Source: Collinsella sp.
Lineage (GTDB): Bacteria > Actinomycetota > Coriobacteriia > Coriobacteriales > Coriobacteriaceae
Length of the DNA stretch: 13,942 nt
Assembly: GCA_022720335.1 (NCBI GenBank)
Contig: JAIHVJ010000027.1
Coordinates: 1 to 13,942 of the forward strand
Direction of reading: 5' to 3'
Made by a program: the position numbers and the translations under genes. The notes under the pieces were generated by a model that searched no databases, was not told the DNA's origin, and saw only the letters and a list, made by a program, of their open reading frames with translations. Shown piece by piece: positions 1 to 6,188 of the stretch. Numbering within the stretch: position 1 is the stretch's first letter; each line of letters starts with the position of its first letter.

Positions 1-114
1 GTCTTCGGCGTTCATGCTGCCCCCATCATCGCGGTCTATGGGGTCAACGATATGGCACCGTGGGGACACATGTATGTCAATCCTGGTCTAACAGAGCCAA
101 ATGTAATTATCTAA
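1..114 (+). CDS. C-terminal end of an unrecognised protein (partial)
   Basis: Frame 1 is open from the window edge to a TAA stop and encodes 37 residues ending in EPNVII. The tail is mildly hydrophobic with a Gly/Pro/Asn pattern (VYGVNDMAPWGHMYVNPG), like the end of a folded domain rather than random frame. I do not recognise the family. The codons are less GC-biased than in the genes from position 754 onward, matching the next gene. The start and most of the gene lie outside the window, so the call rests on one open frame and could be chance. Confidence 0.45.
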   Translation, partial: VFGVHAAPIIAVYGVNDMAPWGHMYVNPGLTEPNVII

Positions 115-222
115 GATTGAGAAAAACGGTATTGTATGTGTCGTTGTAAATGGTAATGAGTCAGACAGGATGAAGCGATTGATATGTTGACTCGTTGAAT
201 AGAAGTATGAGGAGAAAGAATA

Positions 223-561
223 ATGGATAAATCAAAAAAGAAAGAACTCGTGTCCGAATGGAAAGAACGTCATCCAGTGATGGGCGTATTTTGTGTTAAG
301 TGCATTGCAACTGGAGAGCAATTCTTTGATAGCTCTCGTGATGGCAGTACATGGTTTAACCGTCATGGCTTTGAGTTAAAAAGCGGCAATCATAGAAATA
401 AGAGATTGCAAGAACTTTGGAATACCTATGGTGAAAAAGAGTTCGAGTTTTTCACTGTATGCGAACTGGAATACGAGAATATGTCGGATGTAAAAGCGAG
501 CGATTTAAAGGATTTACTGGAGCTGTGTTTCCTTGAAAATCCATCAGCAAGAAAATTGTAA
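223..561 (+). CDS. Small GIY-YIG nuclease-like protein
   Basis: This 112-residue protein is highly charged at the N-terminus and has no membrane segment or signal peptide. It resembles the small (~110 aa) bacterial proteins annotated as GIY-YIG nuclease family. The GIY position reads GVF (residues 21-23) and the YIG position reads roughly FFD (34-36). The best-conserved block is SGNHRNKRLQELWNTYG (54-70) with a following EFEF strand. Both catalytic tyrosine positions appear to be Phe, so nuclease activity is doubtful. The start is supported by GGAG about 10 nt upstream of ATG. The gene is clearly AT-richer than everything from 754 onward, which suggests horizontal transfer. Its substrate and role are unknown. 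Family assignment is from recalled pattern; gene reality is fairly sure. Confidence 0.7.
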   Translation: MDKSKKKELVSEWKERHPVMGVFCVKCIATGEQFFDSSRDGSTWFNRHGFELKSGNHRNKRLQELWNTYGEKEFEFFTVCELEYENMSDVKASDLKDLLELCFLENPSARKL

Positions 562-649
562 GAAGTGACCAATAGGGTATTAACGGCCCTGTCAGCAGCG
601 TCTACAGCGCGCCCAACCTATCAGCCAAAGTTCCAATGGTGATACGTAA

Positions 650-733
650 GGCGAAGGCCCGACACCTATTTACTTTCGAACGATTCTGCCGTGCAGCCGG
701 AGTGAGAAAGCAGATAGGTGCTGGGCCTTCGCC
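650..733. repeat. 84-bp imperfect inverted repeat (28-bp arms)
   Basis: The left arm 650-677 (starts GGCGAAGGCCCGACACCTAT, continues TTTACTTTC) pairs with 706-733 (starts GAAAGCAG, ends ATAGGTGCTGGGCCTTCGCC). Over 28 positions I count two A/C mismatches and two G/T wobbles. The middle contains a further small hairpin, CTGC-CGT-GCAG (686-696). It sits between two convergent genes, so it could stop transcription from both sides, but neither side has a proper T-run. The arms are longer than in an ordinary terminator, so a non-autonomous mobile element or repeat-family member is an alternative. No target-site duplication is visible. Confidence 0.75.
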
Positions 734-753
734 GATGGGACGCGTACCCCCAA

Positions 754-1377
754 TTAACTGTTCTTCATGACAATCGAATCCACAACATCGGCCACATTCT
801 CGCAGCAGTCGGCGCAGTACTCCAGGAAGGCGTAGACGTCACGCCAAGCGATGACCTCGAGCGGATCCTTGCCGTTAACGTGCAGGTTGCGCATGGCGTT
901 GATGTAGAGCTCGTCGGCCTCGGACTCGATGGTGTTGATCTGGATGACCAGCTCGCGCAGCGTTTTGGACTTGCGGTAGTTGGGAAGCTCGACCATCAGG
1001 TCTTTCATGGCGCGGCAGGCGTCAGTCACCTTGTGGGCGATGACGATGGCGTCGGGATGGATGCTCTGAATGTTGGTGAAGTAGACGCGCTGCACGACGC
1101 CCTCAATACGGTCGAGCACGGTGTCGAGCGCGCAGCTCATCAGATCCAGATCCTCGCGCTCGAGCGGGGTGATAAAGGCGGTGAGCAGGGCGTCTTCGAG
1201 CTCGTGGTGCTTCTTGTCTGCCGCATGCTCAATCGCATGCATCTTATTGAGCATGTCGTGAATCTGCGCGGGATCGAAGTTCTCAAAAATCTTGGTGAGC
1301 AGCTCTGCGGCCTGGACGGCGAGGTCGGCGCAAGCGACGTAGTTGTCAAAGTAGAACGAATCGGGTTTCTTTGCCAT
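754..1377 (-). CDS. DUF47 family PhoU-like phosphate transport partner
   Basis: The 207-residue protein is soluble, almost entirely helical and rich in acidic residues, as in the DUF47/PhoU-like family. Two E-x3-D signatures are visible, E50-HAA-D54 and E151-SEA-D155; in PhoU-type proteins such motifs line metal-cluster sites. Family members commonly sit beside PiT phosphate permeases and are thought to modulate them. Here the gene lies 67 bp downstream of a PiT gene on the same strand, so the two are probably one transcript. ATG is preceded by AAAGGA with a 7-nt gap. Length is normal for the family (about 205-215). The protein should act in the cytoplasm at the inner face of the permease. 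Confidence 0.9.
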   Translation of the reverse strand: MAKKPDSFYFDNYVACADLAVQAAELLTKIFENFDPAQIHDMLNKMHAIEHAADKKHHELEDALLTAFITPLEREDLDLMSCALDTVLDRIEGVVQRVYFTNIQSIHPDAIVIAHKVTDACRAMKDLMVELPNYRKSKTLRELVIQINTIESEADELYINAMRNLHVNGKDPLEVIAWRDVYAFLEYCADCCENVADVVDSIVMKNS

Positions 1378-1444
1378 GGGTGGGTCCTTTCGAGGCGAAG
1401 ACGGGTGGGCGAAGTGTTGCGGTCCGGATGGACGTTCGGTTTGA

Positions 1445-2494
1445 TTAGAGGAACATCATGAACAGCTTGGCCATGACAAAGCTGATGAGTCCGCAGGCGG
1501 GGAAGGTGAAGAACCAGGTGAACATCATGTCCTTGACGACTCCGAAGTTGATGGCCGAGAGGCGCTTGACGGCACCGACGCCCATGATGGCGCAGGTCTT
1601 GATGTGTGTGGAGGACACGGGGATGCCGGTAAGGGTGGCAAGCAGCAGGTTCGCGGCGCCCGCGAGGTCGGCGGAGAAGCCCTGATACTTCTCGAGCTTA
1701 ACCATGCTCTGGCCGACGGACTTGATGATGCGCTCACCGCCCACGCTGGTACCGATACCCATAGTGGCCGAGCACAGCAGCATAATCCAGATGGGGATGC
1801 CGGCATCGCCGACGCTGGTCTGGCCGTTTGCGAAGGCCACGCCTAAAAAGAGCACGCCGATGAACTTCTGTCCATCCTGCGCGCCGTGCATAAAGCTCAT
1901 GGCCGCAGCGCTCGCGATCTGAGCGTATTTAAAGAAGACATTGGCACGTCGCCTGTTGGCGGCGGCGAAAAGAATCGAGACGAGTTTGCACAGGACCCAG
2001 CCCATGACAAAGCCCAGGCCGATGGAGAGCGCCAGGCCGTAGATGACCTTCATCCACTCGTGGACGTTGACGCTGCTCGCGCCGCCGAGGGCGATAGCGG
2101 CACCGGTCAGGCCGGCGATAAGGCTGTGGCTTTGCGAGGTGGGGATGCCAAAACGCGACGCTGTGGCGCCGTAGACGACGATGGAGAACAGGGCCGCGCA
2201 CAGGCAGGCGAGCGCCATGGTGCTGTTTCCGCCAAAGTCGACGATATGCGAGATGGTATTGGCGACGCTCGCATTAAAGTGCGTCATGATGAGCACACCG
2301 AGGAAGTTGAATGCGGCGCTCATGAGAATGGCGGCGCGGGCGGGCATGCAACGCGTAGTGACGCAGGTCGCGATGGCGTTGGGCGCGTCGGTCCATCCAT
2401 TGACGAAGATGGCGCCGAGCGCGAGGATCACGGTGACGGCAAGGACTGGGTTCGACACAATTTGGCCGAGGAAGGTTGAGAACGTTACGTCCAT
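1445..2494 (-). CDS. pit: PiT family inorganic phosphate permease
   Basis: The 349-residue polytopic membrane protein belongs to the PiT (inorganic phosphate transporter) family, which imports phosphate, usually as a metal-phosphate complex with protons. The family's duplicated signature is present: NGWTDAPNAIAT near residues 32-43 and GIPVSSTHIKTCAIMG in the C-terminal half. A related GIPTSQSHSLIAG copy lies mid-protein. I see about nine to ten hydrophobic segments. It is at the short end for PiT proteins but has both repeats. The start codon has only a weak site (GAGAAAG about 8 nt upstream); a much stronger Shine-Dalgarno sequence sits about 50 nt further up but is not placed to serve it. 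The DUF47 gene follows, a standard PiT pairing. Confidence 0.93.
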   Translation of the reverse strand: MDVTFSTFLGQIVSNPVLAVTVILALGAIFVNGWTDAPNAIATCVTTRCMPARAAILMSAAFNFLGVLIMTHFNASVANTISHIVDFGGNSTMALACLCAALFSIVVYGATASRFGIPTSQSHSLIAGLTGAAIALGGASSVNVHEWMKVIYGLALSIGLGFVMGWVLCKLVSILFAAANRRRANVFFKYAQIASAAAMSFMHGAQDGQKFIGVLFLGVAFANGQTSVGDAGIPIWIMLLCSATMGIGTSVGGERIIKSVGQSMVKLEKYQGFSADLAGAANLLLATLTGIPVSSTHIKTCAIMGVGAVKRLSAINFGVVKDMMFTWFFTFPACGLISFVMAKLFMMFL

Positions 2495-2524
2495 ATATGG
2501 GCTTTCTCGAAGTTTGCAGGCACG

Positions 2525-2556
2525 TTACAAAAACATGATAAATCGTATCACCTCCT
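2525..2556 (-). promoter_or_regulatory. Leader of the PiT gene: perfect SD, small palindrome and 3-codon ORF
   Basis: On the minus strand the leader holds AGGAGGTGAT (2556-2547), fully complementary to the usual 3' end of 16S rRNA. It overlaps a palindrome TGATA-n5-TATCA (2536-2550). An ATG at 2536 follows and gives a three-codon frame, MFL then TAA (2536-2525). The gap from SD to this ATG is about 14 nt, which is long. No long frame uses this site. It may be a leader minicistron, a ribosome standby site or an operator; all are inference. Confidence 0.4.
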
Positions 2557-2603
2557 GCGGGTTTCTTTACCGAGTTCTGATGGGAGAAGTGAATTTTTTG
2601 GCA

Positions 2604-2620
2604 CTAATATTGAATATTAG
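2604..2620. promoter_or_regulatory. Perfect AT-rich palindrome, possible operator
   Basis: CTAATATT-G-AATATTAG is an exact inverted repeat of 8-bp arms around one base, standing out in GC-rich surroundings. It lies in the 250-bp region between the divergent PiT gene and the small gene at 2745, about 110 bp upstream of the PiT start. That position suits a repressor or activator site for either gene. The remaining 2495-2744 sequence shows no other gene. No specific regulator can be named; the match to a canonical PHO box is not evident. Confidence 0.4.
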
Positions 2621-2709
2621 CCCTGTTGACCGCGGGTGTTCTTTTTGCTAACACACCATGAGGACACGTGTGCGTGCCCCAACATCCCAAAACCACAGTC
2701 TGTTCGCTT

Positions 2710-2715
2710 TACAAT
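2710..2715 (+). promoter_or_regulatory. Candidate -10 box (TACAAT) for the gene at 2745
   Basis: TACAAT matches four of the six TATAAT positions plus the usual spacing to the next gene. No convincing -35 box lies upstream. Initiation 6-7 nt downstream would begin almost exactly at the in-frame ATG at 2724, which could make a leaderless mRNA. Confidence 0.3.
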
Positions 2716-2744
2716 ATGCAAACATGCGTTCGATAATAGGAGGC

Positions 2745-3083
2745 ATGGAATATCGACAGACAGATGGCAAAACTCGGCGCGTGCACAAGCAGTATGTGGA
2801 CGTCGTGGCTCGCATCCTCGCGGGCGGACAGGTCGTGCCGGTCACCGTCTGCTGGGTCGACGGTCGTTGCTTTACGATTGACGAAATTATCTCGACCACC
2901 GGGTTTGGCCTGATGGTCCACGGCATCCGTACGGCAACCTATAAGGTGCGTTTTGGCGGGCACGCGACCGAGTTGTATCTGGAGGACCAGACGCGCGAGC
3001 GGGCGGACGGCTCGCAGGCACACGTGATGCGTTGGTGGGTCTGGGCCTTTGATCGCACGCTCGAGGGCGAGCGCCGTAGGTAA
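2745..3083 (+). CDS. Small conserved-looking protein of unknown function
   Basis: The 112-residue product has no signal peptide or membrane segment. It reads as a mostly beta protein: QVVPVTVCWVDGRCFTI, then TYKVRFGGHATELYLE, then a Trp-rich strand MRWWVWAFD. That order of strands loosely recalls the small actinobacterial DUF6504-type proteins, but I would not assign a family. The start is uncertain. AGGAGG lies only one base before the ATG at 2745, too close for normal use, while an in-frame ATG at 2724 has no ribosome binding site but would suit a leaderless transcript (119 residues). Codon use is GC-rich like its neighbours. It ends 79 bp before the Bax inhibitor-1 family gene, with its own possible -10 box between. 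Confidence 0.7.
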   Translation: MEYRQTDGKTRRVHKQYVDVVARILAGGQVVPVTVCWVDGRCFTIDEIISTTGFGLMVHGIRTATYKVRFGGHATELYLEDQTRERADGSQAHVMRWWVWAFDRTLEGERRR

Positions 3084-3101
3084 GGACGTACGGCATTCGG
3101 G

Positions 3102-3107
3102 TACAAT
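3102..3107 (+). promoter_or_regulatory. Candidate -10 box (TACAAT) of the Bax inhibitor-1 family gene
   Basis: GGGTACAATGAC lies about 55 bp before the start codon. It resembles the GGGTATCAT sequence upstream of the PARG-like gene, suggesting a shared promoter style. A good -35 box is not visible. Confidence 0.35.
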
Positions 3108-3162
3108 GACAGGAATCTTGTCAGCTACTGCGCTGTCGCGGCGCTTTTGAAAGGACGAAATT

Positions 3163-3858
3163 ATGAACGATATTCAGGGCTATCAGAACGGCCCCATCGA
3201 AACCGGCGCAAGCCGTGCCAAGGAGATGTCGCCGCGTGCGTATAATCTTGCCATGTCTGCCCTCATCTTCTTGGGCTTTTGTGCCATGGGCGTCGGTGCT
3301 TACTTTACGAGCACCATGTCGTTTGCGCGCATGATGATGAGCGGGGCTGCGCTACCGCTGGTTTTTGGCTCGTTTATTTTGACCATCGTCGGCATGGTCA
3401 TGATGTCGGCCGCCGCCAGCAAGCAGTCCGTGGGCCTGTCCCTTGTGGGCTACGTAATCTTTGCGAGCACCTTTGGCCTGACCGCGTCGTTTGGCCTTGC
3501 CAACTACGACCTGCCCACCATCAACACTGCCTTTATCGCCACGGCCGCCATCACCTTTGTCTTTGGCGCCTTGGGCGTGACGTTCCCCAAGTTTTTCCAG
3601 CGCGTATATGGCATCGGTTTTGGCATTCTGCTCGCTACTATTCTGGTTGAGATCGTGCTGATGTTCATGGGCGTCTCACAGACCATTACCGATCTGATCG
3701 TGATCGTGGTGTTCGCCGGCTTTATTGGCTACGACACCTATGTTGCCACGACGGTGCCGCCTACGCTGCCCAACGCCGTGCTCATGGCGTCCAATCTGTT
3801 CGTGGATATTATCAACGTGTTCCTGCGCATTCTGAACATCCTCGGCCGTCGCGACTAG
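3163..3858 (+). CDS. Bax inhibitor-1 (BI-1/YccA-YetJ) family membrane protein
   Basis: The 231-residue protein has a short polar N-terminus (about 28 residues) and seven hydrophobic segments, near residues 29-49, 62-81, 90-110, 117-138, 148-168, 177-191 and 207-227. This is the TMBIM/BI-1 layout. The C-terminal segments carry the family hallmarks FIGYDTY (D191) and NLFVDIINVFLRIL (D215). Their 24-residue spacing equals that of the pH-sensing D171-D195 pair described in Bacillus subtilis YetJ, a calcium leak channel, so a similar pH-gated leak is plausible. AAAGGA lies 7 nt before ATG. A strong intrinsic terminator follows, so transcription probably ends here. Physiological role in this organism is unknown. 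Confidence 0.92.
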   Translation: MNDIQGYQNGPIETGASRAKEMSPRAYNLAMSALIFLGFCAMGVGAYFTSTMSFARMMMSGAALPLVFGSFILTIVGMVMMSAAASKQSVGLSLVGYVIFASTFGLTASFGLANYDLPTINTAFIATAAITFVFGALGVTFPKFFQRVYGIGFGILLATILVEIVLMFMGVSQTITDLIVIVVFAGFIGYDTYVATTVPPTLPNAVLMASNLFVDIINVFLRILNILGRRD

Positions 3859-3901
3859 TGGCGAATTGCGGCGGTGCTTGCCGTACGTGCAAATCGATGC
3901 G

Positions 3902-3930
3902 AAAGGCGGTCCTTCGGGGCCGTCTTTTTT
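3902..3930 (+). terminator. Intrinsic terminator after the Bax inhibitor-1 family gene
   Basis: AAAGGCGGTCC-TTCG-GGGCCGTCTTT forms an 11-bp stem with two G/T wobbles and a TTCG loop, ending in six T residues. This is a textbook rho-independent terminator about 45 bp past the stop codon. Confidence 0.9.
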
Positions 3931-3943
3931 GTACGCGGCGGGG

Positions 3944-3949
3944 TATCAT
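3944..3949 (+). promoter_or_regulatory. Candidate -10 box (TATCAT) of the PARG-like gene
   Basis: GGGTATCATGG lies about 48 bp before the start codon and just after the preceding terminator. The gene therefore needs its own promoter here. No clear -35 box was found at 16-18 bp. Confidence 0.35.
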
Positions 3950-3996
3950 GGATGGGAAAAGCCGATAGCGGCAGAGACCGAGAAAGGTGACCACTT

Positions 3997-5118
3997 ATGG
4001 CAGACGTCGACAACAGGAACCGTAACCGCAGGTCCAACCGAGCGGGTCAGCCCAATCCCAAGCGCGAGGCCCGTGCCAAGGCCGCCGAGCGTCACGTGGC
4101 AACTGTGTCCGAAGCGTGCGCCAAGGATATCGAGCGTTCGCTTGCCGGCGTGTGCGAGTTCGATGGTATGCCTGCCGGTTTTGTCGCGGCGATGAAGGCC
4201 AAGGTTCAGAGTGCTGTGGCCGCCGAAGAACAGGTTGCCGAGGACGTCGAGGGCGCGGAGGCTGCCGAGACCGAGACGGCGCCCGAGACCGAGGCAGCGC
4301 CTGAGCCTGCCGAGGAAATCGCCGAAGCTGAGTCCGCGCCTGCTGAGGAGCCCGCTCCGGTTCTGCCTGAGGTCACCGTGCTCGATGCCTCCGCCACGCA
4401 GGCCATCCTGGACAACGGTCGTGGCTATGCGCAGTTCTGCGACATGGCCGTGCTCGCCTTTGCCTCGTTCACCAACCCGGGCGGTGGCTACATCCAGGGC
4501 TATCTGGGCCAGGAGGCCACGCTGTGCGCCGATTCGTATCTGTACAACGTTCTCGATAAGCAGCGCAAATGGTACGGCGAGAACCGTCGCCGCAACATCA
4601 ACTGCGAGCTTTACCGCAACCGTGCGCTGGTGGTGCCTGCGGTGCGCTTCGACCGCAACCACGTGCATGCATACGCCGACGTGATCGTGGCCGCCGCGCC
4701 CAACGTTAAGCGCGCCCGCCAGGAGTATCGCGTGAGCGACGATGCTCTGCTGGACGCCCTGCGCGACCGCATTCGCTTTGTGCTTGCCATCTGCGACGAG
4801 CTGGGTCGCGAGAAGCTCGTACTGGGCGCTTGGGGCTGCGACAACAACGGCTTTGACGCCGAGGCCGTGGCCGAGCTCTTCCGCAAGGAGCTCGCGTCGG
4901 GCGACTTTAAGGTCAAGCAAGTCTTCTTTGCCGTGCCTTCTACGCGCTGGGATGAGGATTTTGCCAAGTTCGAGCACGTGCTGGCAAACTTCCCCGAGCG
5001 CAACGAGGAGTCCTATGCCCAGGTTGCCGCTCGCGCTGCGGCAGCTCGCGCCGCCGAGCAGACCCAGGCTGCTACCGAGGATGATGAGGACGAGGACGAT
5101 TGGCGCAAGTACCTGTAA
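3997..5118 (+). CDS. Microbial-type PARG (TIGR02452/DUF2263) macrodomain protein with acidic insert
   Basis: The 373-residue cytoplasmic protein carries the bacterial poly(ADP-ribose) glycohydrolase signature: NPGGG (G162-G164), seven residues, then Q172-E173. In this family the Gly-rich loop binds ADP-ribose and the second Glu is catalytic, removing ADP-ribose from modified targets. Order: basic Arg/Asn-rich N-terminus (1-30), helical region (about 30-72), an Ala/Glu/Pro-rich low-complexity insert (about 73-126), the macrodomain (about 127-335, including VLGAWGCDNNGF), then an Ala-rich helix and acidic tail (EDDEDEDD). The insert splits the usual N-terminal helices from the catalytic core. 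GAGAAAGGTG lies 7 nt before ATG, and terminators on both sides make it a single-gene unit. No ADP-ribosyltransferase is visible nearby, so its substrate is unknown. Confidence 0.88.
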   Translation: MADVDNRNRNRRSNRAGQPNPKREARAKAAERHVATVSEACAKDIERSLAGVCEFDGMPAGFVAAMKAKVQSAVAAEEQVAEDVEGAEAAETETAPETEAAPEPAEEIAEAESAPAEEPAPVLPEVTVLDASATQAILDNGRGYAQFCDMAVLAFASFTNPGGGYIQGYLGQEATLCADSYLYNVLDKQRKWYGENRRRNINCELYRNRALVVPAVRFDRNHVHAYADVIVAAAPNVKRARQEYRVSDDALLDALRDRIRFVLAICDELGREKLVLGAWGCDNNGFDAEAVAELFRKELASGDFKVKQVFFAVPSTRWDEDFAKFEHVLANFPERNEESYAQVAARAAAARAAEQTQAATEDDEDEDDWRKYL

Positions 5119-5144
5119 TCGGTACGTGCTGACAGATAGGTCGA

Positions 5145-5177
5145 GCCGGCGGGAGAGGCTGCTTCCGTCGGCTTTTT
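5145..5177 (+). terminator. Intrinsic terminator after the PARG-like gene
   Basis: GCCGGCGG pairs with CCGTCGGC (one wobble), with three further inner pairs and the loop AGGCTG, followed by TTTTT. The T-run ends only 19 nt before the next start codon, leaving no room for a standard promoter in between. Confidence 0.85.
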
Positions 5178-5196
5178 ACTGAGCGAGGGGCTTACG

Positions 5197-5856
5197 ATGA
5201 AAAACGTTCTATGCTTTGGCGACAGCAACACCTATGGTTACGATCCGGCGGGCATGCGCGACGGCACCGCGGTGCGCTATGCGCAGGATGTGCGCTGGTG
5301 CGGCGTGGCCCAACGTGACTTAGGCGAGGGCTGGCATGTAATTGAAGAAGGCCTCAACGGCCGCACGACGGTACGCGACGACATGTGCCATCTGGACACC
5401 AATCTTAACGGCATCCGCGCACTTCCGATGCTGCTCGAGGCTCATAAGCCGCTGGATGCGATCGTGATTATGCTGGGCACCAACGACTGCAAGACGGTCT
5501 TTAGCGTGGGGGCTGCCGATATCGCTGACGGTGCCATGGCGCTGATTCGCACCGTCCGCGCGTTTCCCTGGACCGAAGCCGCGCCCTGCCCGCGTATTCT
5601 GCTGATGGCGCCTATCAAGATTAAACCGCAGATCGCCGATGTGTACATGACCGACTTTGACGAGCGCTCCGTCGAGGCCTCGGAGCATTTTGCCGAATAC
5701 TATGCGTATGCTGCTAAACAGTTTGGCTGCGACTTTTTGAATGCCGCTGATTTTGCCGAGCCGGGCGATATCGATTATCTGCACATGATGCCCGAAAGCC
5801 ACGAGAGCCTGGGCCATGCCGTGGCAGCCAAGCTCCAAGAGATGCTTGGTGAGTAG
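5197..5856 (+). CDS. SGNH/GDSL-family hydrolase (esterase)
   Basis: All catalytic blocks of an SGNH hydrolase are visible in this 219-residue protein: FGDSNTYG with nucleophile Ser10, the oxyanion glycine in GLNGRTT (G55), GTND (94-97), and the C-terminal D193-YL-H196 pair. It resembles the arylesterase/acyltransferase branch typified by Mycobacterium smegmatis MsAcT. There is no signal peptide, so it should act in the cytoplasm on small esters or acetylated sugars; the true substrate cannot be read from sequence. The start has GAGGGG 6 nt upstream. It begins just after an intrinsic terminator, so its expression may depend on readthrough or on a promoter inside the preceding hairpin. Length is typical (about 210-220). 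Confidence 0.9.
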   Translation: MKNVLCFGDSNTYGYDPAGMRDGTAVRYAQDVRWCGVAQRDLGEGWHVIEEGLNGRTTVRDDMCHLDTNLNGIRALPMLLEAHKPLDAIVIMLGTNDCKTVFSVGAADIADGAMALIRTVRAFPWTEAAPCPRILLMAPIKIKPQIADVYMTDFDERSVEASEHFAEYYAYAAKQFGCDFLNAADFAEPGDIDYLHMMPESHESLGHAVAAKLQEMLGE

Positions 5857-5911
5857 CGCGACCCAAAGCAGTACAAAAGTTCCCCTTGCGGTGGCTTGTT
5901 TCGTTGGCTTG

Positions 5912-6127
5912 TCTTGATCTGTAACAGCTGTAAGGCCGAAAACGGGCTAGATGTTACAGATTGAGATTATTTAGGTCGATATCGGTCGTTTGTCTCGATC
6001 TGTAACATCTAGGGTCGATTTTACCGAGTTACTGTTACAGATCGAGATTTTCTTCTCTGCGGAATTTGAATGTCTCAATCTGTAACAGGTGAGCCGAAAA
6101 ATGGGCTCTAACTGTTACGGATCGAGA
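5912..6127. repeat. Array of three 55-bp palindromic units at ~80-bp period
   Basis: Units at 5912-5966, 5993-6047 and 6073-6127 are each exactly 55 bp. Each has a 15-bp left arm of the type TCTCGATCTGTAACA, a 25-bp centre, and a right arm of the type TGTTACAGATCGAGA. Centres differ in sequence, but each carries a short inner palindrome around an A- or T-tract (AAAA in units 1 and 3, TTTT in unit 2, so unit 2 is inverted). Spacers of 26 and 25 bp are unrelated. The array fills most of the gene-free stretch 5857-6188 between the convergent SGNH and thiD genes. Possible roles: termination, protein binding, or copies of a genomic palindrome family. Confidence 0.85.
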
Positions 6128-6137
6128 TGTTTGTGGG

Positions 6138-6176
6138 AACCACCGCAAAGGTGCCTGTCCCCTTTGCGGTGGTTTT
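6138..6176. terminator. Strong hairpin between convergent SGNH and thiD genes
   Basis: AACCACCGCAAAGG (6138-6151) pairs perfectly over 14 bp with CCTTTGCGGTGGTT (6161-6174), with a 9-nt loop TGCCTGTCC. On the plus strand it ends in TTTT; the minus strand, downstream of thiD, has only a short T-run. It probably acts as a terminator for one or both genes. The core TTGCGGTGG recurs in the hairpins flanking yaaA and at 5886-5894, and the loop resembles GGGGACAGGCACC-type repeats seen in various bacteria. Confidence 0.7.
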
Positions 6177-6188
6177 GGGCTGCAAATC

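Noticed and set aside
636..770. 44-codon plus-strand open frame across the 84-bp hairpin
   Set aside because: It has no ribosome binding site, overlaps the end of the DUF47 gene and reads through an inverted repeat; coding is not supported.
718..2479. Plus-strand frames opposite the phosphate genes
   Set aside because: They are antisense to the PiT and DUF47 genes, both of which carry family motifs and suitable starts.
3946..4977. Minus-strand open frame of 343 codons
   Set aside because: It mirrors the PARG-like gene, which has the family signature, a ribosome binding site and a terminator; the antisense product has no recognisable domain.
5912..6127. CRISPR array
   Set aside because: There are only three units, the 55-bp units are themselves palindromic with variable centres, and there is no leader or cas gene; repeats and spacers do not have CRISPR form.
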